The position numbers and the translations under genes were made by a program. Of a DNA stretch of 64,000 bases, positions 17,468 to 25,091 are shown one piece after another. How positions within the stretch are numbered: position 1 is the stretch's first letter; each line of letters starts with the position of its first letter. The notes under the pieces were generated by a model. The model did no database searches. It saw only the letters and a program-made list of their open reading frames with translations, and had not been told where the DNA came from. Origin of the DNA: Mesonia sediminis (GTDB lineage: Bacteria > Bacteroidota > Bacteroidia > Flavobacteriales > Flavobacteriaceae); assembly GCF_042684705.1 (NCBI RefSeq), contig NZ_JBHULZ010000041.1:124001-188000 (forward strand), written 5' to 3'.

Positions 17468-18334
17468 ATGGCAAATTTAAAAGAGTTACGCAGCAGAATT
17501 AGTTCGGTATCTTCAACAATGCAGATTACCAGTGCCATGAAAATGGTATCGGCAGCAAAATTGAGCAAAGCGCAAGATGCCATTACCGCTATGCGTCCCT
17601 ATGCAGATAAGTTGACAGAATTGCTTCAAAACTTAAGCGCGTCTTTAGACGAGGGTGCAAATAGTAAATTTGCTGAACAACGTGAAGTAGAGAATGTATT
17701 GGTCGTGGCTATCTCGTCAAATAGAGGTTTGGCTGGTGCTTTTAACTCAAACATCGTAAAAGGAACAAAGAATCTAATTCAAAACGATTTAAAAGATAAA
17801 AAAGTTAGCTTATTTACTCTGGGTAAAAAAGCCAATGATATCTTGAAAAAAGATTTTACTATCGCTAAAAACGATACCGCTATCTTTGATCATTTAGAAT
17901 TTGACCAGGTTGTTCTTCTTGCTGAAGAAATCATGCAAGATTTCATCGATAAGAAATACGATCGCGTTATTTTAGTATACAATTCTTTTAAAAATGCTGC
18001 AACCCAAATTGTAAAAACAGAACAGTTTTTACCTATTGAGCCGCTAAATCAAGAGCAAGAGGAAAATACGCTAGCCGACTATAAGTTTGAGCCTAATAAA
18101 ACCGAAATTATAGAAGAGCTTATTCCTAAATCGTTAAAGATGCAATTGTTTAAAGCACTGCGCGATTCATTTGCTTCTGAACATGGAGCTCGAATGACCG
18201 CTATGCACAAAGCTACAGACAACGCTACCGAACTTAGAGACGCTCTAAAATTATCTTATAATAAAGCAAGACAAGCTTCGATTACCAACGAGATTTTAGA
18301 AATTGTAGGAGGTGCAGAAGCACTTAACGGTTAG
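17468..18334 (+). CDS. atpG: F0F1 ATP synthase subunit gamma
   Basis: Central rotor shaft of F1, 288 residues. N-terminal coiled-coil helix NLKELRSRISSVSSTMQIT with SAMKMVSAAKL. The middle Rossmann-like part carries AISSNRGLAGAFNSNI. The C-terminal helix ARMTAMHKATDNATELRDAL is the family signature. It is the last gene of this atp cluster and is followed by a clear terminator. The beta (atpD) and epsilon (atpC) genes are not in the window. Confidence 0.97.
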   Translation: MANLKELRSRISSVSSTMQITSAMKMVSAAKLSKAQDAITAMRPYADKLTELLQNLSASLDEGANSKFAEQREVENVLVVAISSNRGLAGAFNSNIVKGTKNLIQNDLKDKKVSLFTLGKKANDILKKDFTIAKNDTAIFDHLEFDQVVLLAEEIMQDFIDKKYDRVILVYNSFKNAATQIVKTEQFLPIEPLNQEQEENTLADYKFEPNKTEIIEELIPKSLKMQLFKALRDSFASEHGARMTAMHKATDNATELRDALKLSYNKARQASITNEILEIVGGAEALNG

Positions 18335-18354
18335 TCTATATAAATAAAATATTG

Positions 18355-18380
18355 AAGCCTCGGTTCCCGAGGCTTTTTTT
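18355..18380 (+). terminator. Intrinsic terminator of the atp operon
   Basis: GC-rich 9-base stem AAGCCTCGG / CCGAGGCTT with loop TTC, followed by a T run to 18380. It lies 20 bases after the atpG stop. Confidence 0.93.
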
Positions 18381-18489
18381 ATACCCTATTTTTATCCGCT
18401 TTAAGCTTAATCCAAACCGCTTGTATATAACTTACCGCATTGCTAGATTGCTAATAAATACCTACTTTTAAAACCTCAACTAAAGAGCC

Positions 18490-19914
18490 TTGAACACATT
18501 AAATAATTTCTTTAAAGACACATTAATTTATGGTATGGCCACCGTCTTACCACGATTAATGAATTTTTTATTGGTTCCTTTACTTACAGTTACACTAGAA
18601 AACGAAGATTACTCAGACAACACCGTTTTTTATGTTTATGCTGCTTTTTTTAATGTTTTACTCACCTATGGAATGGAAACTGCTTTTTTTAGGTTTTTTA
18701 GTAAACATCAAGAAAAAGAAAAAGTATTTTCTACGGCATTTATCAGTCTTACTTTCACTACTGTAGCTTTTATAGTCTGCGTTTATCTTAACAGTGCGTT
18801 TTTAGCACAATGGGTCAATTTAAAACAAGATTACTTTAATCTACTCATTGCGGTAATTGGTTTAGACACCCTTGTGGTAATCCCCTTCGCCTATTTGCGG
18901 GCCACAGGGAAACCCATAAAATTTTCTGTAATTAAAATTTTAAATATCGCTTTGTATGTAGGTCTTAACTACTTTTTTTTGTGGTTTATCCCCCAAACCA
19001 ATTGGTCTCTGGGTTTTCTAGATTATTCTCACGATCTAGTTACCTATGTTTTCATAGCTAACCTAGTGGCCAGTTTGTTCACTCTGCTTTTGTTGTCGCC
19101 TTATTTTTTTAAAACAAAATGGCAATTTGACACAAGAATTTTTAAGCAGTTAATACAATACGGTTGGCCTATAATGGTGGCGGGATTAGCCTATGTAATC
19201 AATGAAAATTTTGATAAATGGCTTATACCTCAACTGCTAAATAAGGATATCAATGGAGCCTATGCTGCTTGCTATAAAATTGCGGTTTTCATGACTATTT
19301 TTATTCAGGGTTTTCGTCTCGGCGCCGAGCCATTTTTCTTTAACCACGCTGCACAAAAAAACGCAAAACAAACATATGCCGTTATTATGAAGTACTTTGT
19401 GATATTAGGTAGTTTAATGCTAGTGTTTGTATGCGTTTATTTGCATCTCTTTAAACGATTAATAGTAAGAGATGATTCTTATTGGATAGCCATAAACATT
19501 GTACCCGTCGTCTTACTGGCTAATTTATTCTTAGGTATTTACTTTAATCTAGCCTACTGGTATAAACTAACCGATAAAACCCGTTATGGAATGTATTTTT
19601 CAGTTTTAGGAGCAGGAATTACCATCCTACTCAATTACAGCCTTATTCCTGTTATCGGTTTTATGGGCGGCGCTTACGCAACTCTTGCTGCTTATGCCAT
19701 TATGGTGGTGATTTCTTATCTTTACGGAAGAAAATACTACCACATACCCTACGATTTAACCAATATTTTAATTTATTTGGGATTAGGAATTGGTTTTTCA
19801 TTTGCTTCATTCTACATATTTAACAGCGATTTATATATAGGAAGCCTGTTACTTTTCTTATTTTTGGGAATCATTTACATAAAAGAGAGAAAATTTATCG
19901 CTCAATTCTTATAA
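18490..19914 (+). CDS. Polysaccharide/lipid-linked oligosaccharide flippase (MOP superfamily)
   Basis: 474-residue inner-membrane protein with about 12-14 hydrophobic helices. The N-terminal YGMATVLPRLMNFLLVPL is typical of Wzx-like flippases in Bacteroidota, which move lipid-linked sugars across the membrane. I chose the TTG start at 18490 because an in-frame TAA lies at 18481. The residues after TTG also fit family N-termini, whereas the first ATG would remove the first part of the opening motif. First gene of a six-gene envelope operon; dut follows 8 bases later. Confidence 0.85.
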   Translation: MNTLNNFFKDTLIYGMATVLPRLMNFLLVPLLTVTLENEDYSDNTVFYVYAAFFNVLLTYGMETAFFRFFSKHQEKEKVFSTAFISLTFTTVAFIVCVYLNSAFLAQWVNLKQDYFNLLIAVIGLDTLVVIPFAYLRATGKPIKFSVIKILNIALYVGLNYFFLWFIPQTNWSLGFLDYSHDLVTYVFIANLVASLFTLLLLSPYFFKTKWQFDTRIFKQLIQYGWPIMVAGLAYVINENFDKWLIPQLLNKDINGAYAACYKIAVFMTIFIQGFRLGAEPFFFNHAAQKNAKQTYAVIMKYFVILGSLMLVFVCVYLHLFKRLIVRDDSYWIAINIVPVVLLANLFLGIYFNLAYWYKLTDKTRYGMYFSVLGAGITILLNYSLIPVIGFMGGAYATLAAYAIMVVISYLYGRKYYHIPYDLTNILIYLGLGIGFSFASFYIFNSDLYIGSLLLFLFLGIIYIKERKFIAQFL

Positions 19915-19922
19915 CTAGTCCT

Positions 19923-20354
19923 ATGACCGTTAAAATCATTAATAAATCTAAACATCCATTACCCCATTATGCTACACAAGGAGCAGCCGGAATGGATTTA
20001 CGCGCCAATCTAGAAGATAAAGTTATTTTAGGTCCGCTAGAGCGCACCCTAATTAAAACAGGCTTATATATTGAACTTCCAATAGGCTACGAAGCTCAAG
20101 TAAGACCTCGTAGCGGTTTAGCCTTAAAAAAAGGCATTACTGTACTTAATTCTCCAGGCACAATCGATGCCGACTACCGAGGAGAAATAGGCATTATTTT
20201 GGTGAACCTCTCACAAGAATCTTTTGTTATAGAAGACGGTGAGCGTATCGCACAAATGGTTATTGCCCAACACGAACAAGCCAATCTAAAAGAAGTTAGC
20301 GTTCTCGAGGAAAGCCAACGTGGCGCCGGAGGATTTGGTAGCACCGGAAAATAA
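19923..20354 (+). CDS. dut: dUTP diphosphatase
   Basis: Hydrolyses dUTP to dUMP, keeping uracil out of DNA and feeding dTMP synthesis. 143 residues, trimeric all-beta family. Motifs in order: AAGMDLRA (1), PRSGLALKKG (2), GTIDADYRGEIGIIL (3), GERIAQMVI (4) and the C-terminal RGAGGFGSTGK (5), all intact. Sits between a flippase gene and a sugar nucleotidyltransferase gene. Confidence 0.98.
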   Translation: MTVKIINKSKHPLPHYATQGAAGMDLRANLEDKVILGPLERTLIKTGLYIELPIGYEAQVRPRSGLALKKGITVLNSPGTIDADYRGEIGIILVNLSQESFVIEDGERIAQMVIAQHEQANLKEVSVLEESQRGAGGFGSTGK

Positions 20355-20379
20355 GTTAAAACGACATTAAAAATATCTT

Positions 20380-21393
20380 ATGAAAATTATTGTACCTATG
20401 GCGGGCAGAGGCTCGCGTTTAAGACCGCATACCCTCACTGTACCAAAACCACTAATACCCATTGCGGGTAAACCCATTGTGCAACGCCTTGTAGAAGATA
20501 TTGCACAAGTACTCGATGCGCCAATAGATGAAATAGCCTTTGTAATAGGAAAAGATTTTGGTCTGGAAATAGAAGAAAAGCTTAAGCAGATTGCCCAGAA
20601 TTTAGGTGCCAAGGCGAGTATTTATATTCAAGATCAGCCATTGGGCACTGGTCATGCCATTATGTGCGCACAAGACTCTTTAAGTGGTCCCGCAGTTATC
20701 GCTTACGCGGATACACTATTTAAGGCAGATTTCACGTTAGATAAAGAAGCAGATAGTGTGATTTGGGTAAAACAAGTTGAGAATCCCGAAGCTTATGGAG
20801 TGGTAAAATTAAACGATAAAAATGAAATAACAGATTTGGTTGAAAAACCAAAAGATAAAGTATCAGACCTTGCCGTTATCGGTATCTATTACTTTAAAGA
20901 TGTAAACGTACTTAAAGATCAATTGCAATTGGTTCTTGACGAGAAATTAATGCGCGGCGGAGAATATCAAATCAATGACGGTATAGAAAAAATGAAGCAA
21001 AAAGGTTTAGTCTTTAAGCCTGGGAAGGTAGATGAATGGATGGACTGCGGAAATAAAACGGTGACGGTAGCAACCAATAAGCGCATGCTTAACTTTTTGC
21101 ATCAAGAAGAAAAGGAGCAACTTGTCTCTGATGATATTATTTTAGAACAATCAACCATTATTCCTCCTTGTTATATTGGTAAAGGCGTTAAATTGGTGAA
21201 CACTACGGTTGGTCCAAATGTTTCTATAGGAGAGGGGTGTAGCATAGAAAACAGCCAGATAAAAAACAGTTTAATACAAACCCATAGCAACATTAGAAAT
21301 GCACAACTCGATGAGGCTATGATCGGGAATCACGCTACATTTGATGGTAAATTCACAAAAATTAGCATTGGCGATTATTCAATTTTAGATTAA
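20380..21393 (+). CDS. Sugar-1-phosphate nucleotidyltransferase
   Basis: Makes an NDP-sugar from NTP and sugar 1-phosphate. 337 residues. The N-terminal nucleotidyltransferase domain has PMAGRGSRLRPHTLTVPKPL (about 6-25), and GTGHAI and YADTLF lie further on. The C-terminal region (about 250-337) has left-handed-helix hexapeptide character (IGKGVKLVNTTVGPNVSIGE). It resembles glucose-1-phosphate thymidylyl- or uridylyltransferases, but the NTP and sugar cannot be fixed from sequence alone. The next gene starts 2 bases after its stop. Confidence 0.9.
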   Translation: MKIIVPMAGRGSRLRPHTLTVPKPLIPIAGKPIVQRLVEDIAQVLDAPIDEIAFVIGKDFGLEIEEKLKQIAQNLGAKASIYIQDQPLGTGHAIMCAQDSLSGPAVIAYADTLFKADFTLDKEADSVIWVKQVENPEAYGVVKLNDKNEITDLVEKPKDKVSDLAVIGIYYFKDVNVLKDQLQLVLDEKLMRGGEYQINDGIEKMKQKGLVFKPGKVDEWMDCGNKTVTVATNKRMLNFLHQEEKEQLVSDDIILEQSTIIPPCYIGKGVKLVNTTVGPNVSIGEGCSIENSQIKNSLIQTHSNIRNAQLDEAMIGNHATFDGKFTKISIGDYSILD

Positions 21394-21394
21394 G

Positions 21395-22750
21395 ATGAAG
21401 CAGTATGCAATAGGACTTTTTATGTGTTCTCTGTTCACCGTTATTGGAGTACAGCAAAAGTTTTATGCGCAAAAAAGTCCTATTGTTTCCGATTCGATTA
21501 ATCAAGCTAACTTGGGTCAAGTAAACGACGAATTTCAAGAACTTTTTTTTGATGCCTTGGCGCAAAAAGCTATTTTAAACCATGAGCAGGCTATAAATCT
21601 ATTATTAAAAGCCAAAAAGTTTAACCGTAGCCTAGCGGTAGATTTAGAACTTGGTAAAAATTATTTCGCGCTAAAAGACTATAAAGAGGCCGAGAATTCA
21701 CTTCAATTATTACTTCAAAAATATCCGCAAAAGCGCGAAGCTAAAAGCTTACTTTTTCAAGTTTACTTAAAAACAAATCAGTACAAAAAGGCCATACCGC
21801 TAGCACAAGATTTTGCCAAAAAAAATAATTTATTTTATGAAGATTTAGCCAATTTATACTTGCTTACCAATAATTATGAAGCTGCACTGGAGAGTATAGA
21901 CTATTTAAATTTGCAAGAGGGCTATTCTGAATATAGAGAAAATTTTAAAAAAAAGATATTTCAAAAGGCTCCCGCTAGCCTTAAAGAAATTTACCTGCGC
22001 AATTACATCGACAGGCATACGGGAGAAGAAGATGCTTACTTGGTTTTAATGCAGTTTTATCAAGAACAGAATGAACTTGATAAAATGATGCAAGTTGCCC
22101 AAAAATTACTACGAGTAAATGCCAATGCCCCTGCAGCACATTATGCCCTATATAAGCAATATCTCAAAGACAGAAAGTTTGATCAAGCCATCGCATCTAT
22201 AAAAAAAGTGATCAAAAATGTTGATAATTTAACTATAAAAAAGCGGGTATTACAAGATTTTGCAAAATTTGTCCAGCAACAACCACAATATAAAGATGAA
22301 TTTTTGGCTTTGGTTGAAACCGAAATCGAGCGTGAAGCAAATAGCGAACTAGTAGCCAAGTATATGGTCGATGAAAACCAGCTTGCTGCTTTTAAACATT
22401 ATACCTCTAAACTACAAGAAGATCCTTACCATTTTGAAACCCTTAAAAACGTGCTTATTTTAGCTCAAAAGCTAAATAAATATGAGGTACTCTTAGAGGT
22501 TAGCCAACAAGCAATTGATGTATACCCCTCTCAAGCATTCTTTTATTATACCCTCGGTTGGGGGCAGTTAAACACGCTTAAACTTAAGGCTGCAGAGAAA
22601 AACCTTTTAATCAGTTTAGATCTGGTAGTAAATAACCCAAATTTACAGGCAGATATTTATAGGGCCTTAATCAATTACTATCAAGATATGAATAACTCAG
22701 AAAAAGTTCAATCATACAAAAATCAACTTCAAAATTTAAAAAATCGCTAG
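21395..22750 (+). CDS. Tetratricopeptide repeat protein, probably periplasmic
   Basis: 451 residues with an N-terminal signal-like segment (MKQYAIGLFMCSLFTVIGV) and many helix-turn-helix TPR units (for example at about 50-150, and LYKQYLKDRKFDQAIASIKK further on). TPR arrays bind partner proteins; no enzyme motif is seen. It lies between the nucleotidyltransferase and a DUF4292 lipoprotein, spacing 2 and 4 bases, so it is surely co-transcribed and probably serves envelope assembly (inference). Confidence 0.85.
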   Translation: MKQYAIGLFMCSLFTVIGVQQKFYAQKSPIVSDSINQANLGQVNDEFQELFFDALAQKAILNHEQAINLLLKAKKFNRSLAVDLELGKNYFALKDYKEAENSLQLLLQKYPQKREAKSLLFQVYLKTNQYKKAIPLAQDFAKKNNLFYEDLANLYLLTNNYEAALESIDYLNLQEGYSEYRENFKKKIFQKAPASLKEIYLRNYIDRHTGEEDAYLVLMQFYQEQNELDKMMQVAQKLLRVNANAPAAHYALYKQYLKDRKFDQAIASIKKVIKNVDNLTIKKRVLQDFAKFVQQQPQYKDEFLALVETEIEREANSELVAKYMVDENQLAAFKHYTSKLQEDPYHFETLKNVLILAQKLNKYEVLLEVSQQAIDVYPSQAFFYYTLGWGQLNTLKLKAAEKNLLISLDLVVNNPNLQADIYRALINYYQDMNNSEKVQSYKNQLQNLKNR

Positions 22751-22754
22751 AGGC

Positions 22755-23528
22755 ATGCTTAAAAATATAATTTATTTGTTTGCGGTTAGCCTTATTCTCT
22801 TGGGCTGTAAAACCAGTAAACCCCTAAGTGGAAAGGTTTCAAAAGATGTCTCGGTTAGGCAACTTACCAAGATTCACGAGAAGTCTTTTCCCGCTATCAA
22901 AACTTTACAAGCACGCTTACGCGGAAGCTACACCAGCAAAGAAGAATCACAATCTATTGCTATTAGTGCACGAATAGAAAAAGATAAAGCCATTTGGTTA
23001 AGTGCAAAACTGGCAGGGATTATTCCTTTAGCCAAAGTTTATATCACTCCAAATAGGGTACAATACTATGAGAAAATAGACCAAACTTACTTTGATGGTG
23101 ATTTTGAATTGCTTAGTGAATGGCTCAATTTACCAGTTGATTTTGATCAAGTACAAAATCTTTTGTTGGGACAAGCAATGCTTACTGTTACCAAAGGTAA
23201 ATACGATTTATTATTTCAAGAAAAAGAATATAAGCTTACCGCTCAACTCAATGCTTTTTTGAGCCAAACTTTATTAATAAATCCGGCTCATTTCCGATTA
23301 AATGCTCAACATTATCATAAATTAGGTCAAGCCGAAAGTATTCGCATAAATTATCCCGAATATCAAAAAATTAACGATTTTTGGTTTCCCAAGAAAATTG
23401 ATATACAAGCAAACAAAGTAAACGAAAACACACAAATTGAAATCGATTACAGAAGTATAGAAGTGAATAAGCCTGTAAGCTTCCCATTTGAAATCCCAAA
23501 AGGATATAAAGCCATAGAATTACCATGA
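22755..23528 (+). CDS. DUF4292 family lipoprotein
   Basis: 257 residues. Lipoprotein signal with lipid Cys18 in LLGCKTS; no acidic residues follow, so it should stay on the periplasmic side. The mature part matches the DUF4292 family (KTLQARLRGSYTSKEE, WLSAKLAGIIPLAKVYITP), whose fold resembles LolB/LppX-type lipid carriers as far as I know. A role in handling a hydrophobic envelope component is possible but unproven. Overlaps the next gene by 4 bases (ATGA). Confidence 0.85.
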   Translation: MLKNIIYLFAVSLILLGCKTSKPLSGKVSKDVSVRQLTKIHEKSFPAIKTLQARLRGSYTSKEESQSIAISARIEKDKAIWLSAKLAGIIPLAKVYITPNRVQYYEKIDQTYFDGDFELLSEWLNLPVDFDQVQNLLLGQAMLTVTKGKYDLLFQEKEYKLTAQLNAFLSQTLLINPAHFRLNAQHYHKLGQAESIRINYPEYQKINDFWFPKKIDIQANKVNENTQIEIDYRSIEVNKPVSFPFEIPKGYKAIELP

Positions 23529-24751
23529 TTTATAAAACGCACTTTACCTTTTTTATGTTTTTCTTATGCCTGCTGTTGACCACACCGGTGTTAGCACAAA
23601 GCACGGCTCGTGAACGGCTTGAAGCAAAACGTATCGCATTAAAAAAAGAAATTGCGCAAATCAATAATTTACTAGAAAACAACCAGAAAAAAAGTAGGTC
23701 GCTACTGGTTCAAGTTGAAGATATTGAGCGTAAAATAAGCTCAACTCAACAACTGATAAAAGTGACCAACCAACAAGCGAATTTGCTTACCCGTGAGATA
23801 AATGAAAATTTGAGTAAAATCACCAAATTACGTAAAGATCTAGAGCAGCTAAAAGCTGATTATGCAAAAATGATTAGCAAATCTTATCGAAGCAAATCGC
23901 AAAAAAGCAGGGTGATGTTTTTACTTTCATCAGAAAGCTTTTTGCAGGCCTATAAGCGGTTGCAGTATATGAAACAATATGCTGACTACAGACACCAGCA
24001 AGGGGAGGAAATAAAAGAACAAACCCAAGAATTAAAAGAGCTAAACAATGAATTAATCGAACAGCGTAAAGCCAAGGAGTCTTTGTTAGCCGATAATCGA
24101 AAAACCCAACAAAAACTCAAAGAAGATAAACGAAGGCAAGAAATACTCATTGCTGAAGTACGAGAAAAAACAGGCAGCTTTAAAGCCCAACTTGCAGAGA
24201 GACAAAAAGAAATTAGCGAAATAGATGCGCAAATTCAGAAGCTAATTCGTGAAGCCATCGCTGCAGAAAACAAGAAAAAAGGTGCTAAAGTTAGTAAAAA
24301 CAAATTTGCTTTAACACCCGAAGCTAAGGAACTTGCAGCCAACTTTGCCTCCAATAAGGGTAAATTACCTTGGCCTGTAAAATCTGGAGTGGTTACTATG
24401 AAATTTGGCGAACACCCATCAAAAACCATTCATACCGTTAAGATAATGAATAATGGTGTTCGTATAGAAACTAATGAGAATGAACCCGTGAATGCCATTT
24501 TTAAAGGTGAGGTATTTAAAATCCAGGCTATAAAAGGCGCTAATAAAGCCGTTATGATTAGACACGGTGACTTTATATCGGTTTATAATAACCTTAACGA
24601 TATTCGGGTTGAGGTAGGCGAAAAAATTTCGCGTGGGCAAATGATAGGTCAGGTAGGAAAAGCAACGGCAACCCAAAGACCTACATTAAATTTTTATATT
24701 TTTAAAAATACCACCTATTTAGATCCTTCTTTATGGATTTATAAGATGTAA
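23525..24751 (+). CDS. EnvC-like coiled-coil protein with degenerate LytM/M23 domain
   Basis: 408 residues, exported (signal peptide about 1-24 ending VLAQ). A long coiled coil (about 28-250) is followed by a LytM/M23 domain (about 275-408; KLPWPVKSGVVTMKFG). The zinc ligands are not conserved: the first H/D pair is replaced (NNGVRIETNEN) and the HxH motif reads TLNFYIF. It therefore probably does not cut peptidoglycan and instead activates an amidase, as EnvC does. Last gene of the envelope operon, overlapping DUF4292 by 4 bases. The next 169 bases to the tRNA show no strong terminator. Confidence 0.88.
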   Translation: MIYKTHFTFFMFFLCLLLTTPVLAQSTARERLEAKRIALKKEIAQINNLLENNQKKSRSLLVQVEDIERKISSTQQLIKVTNQQANLLTREINENLSKITKLRKDLEQLKADYAKMISKSYRSKSQKSRVMFLLSSESFLQAYKRLQYMKQYADYRHQQGEEIKEQTQELKELNNELIEQRKAKESLLADNRKTQQKLKEDKRRQEILIAEVREKTGSFKAQLAERQKEISEIDAQIQKLIREAIAAENKKKGAKVSKNKFALTPEAKELAANFASNKGKLPWPVKSGVVTMKFGEHPSKTIHTVKIMNNGVRIETNENEPVNAIFKGEVFKIQAIKGANKAVMIRHGDFISVYNNLNDIRVEVGEKISRGQMIGQVGKATATQRPTLNFYIFKNTTYLDPSLWIYKM

Positions 24752-24920
24752 GTAAATTGTAATATTGTGATCTCACGAGAATCTTCTATTTTAACTAGAA
24801 TTAGCAATCTTGCCTGAACAGGACACTAAAAATTAAAGAAAGAGCCGTCGTGGCAATTTCTAAGAAATACTTAGATGAATAAAGTTATTTTTTGAGGGGT
24901 AGATAAAAGAAGAAAAAAAG

Positions 24921-24994
24921 TGGAGAATATCGGAGTCGAACCGATGACCTCTACGCTGCCAGCGTAGCGCTCTAGCCAGCTGAGCTAATTCCCC
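24921..24994 (-). tRNA. tRNA-Ala (anticodon GGC)
   Basis: 74-base cloverleaf on the minus strand. Acceptor GGGGAAT pairs with ATTCTCC (one G-U), the D arm is GCTC...GAGC, the anticodon stem is CTACG/CGTAG with loop CTGGCAG, and the T arm is ATCGG TTCGACT CCGAT. The discriminator base A is followed by CTTTTTTT, so CCA is not encoded and the T run may end transcription. Confidence 0.95.
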
Positions 24995-25091
24995 TGACTT
25001 TGTTGGGTACAAATATAATTTTTTTATTTAAATGTACATCATTTTTTATTGAATTCTTCGCCTTTTACTAGATCTTAAAAATCAATGCTTT

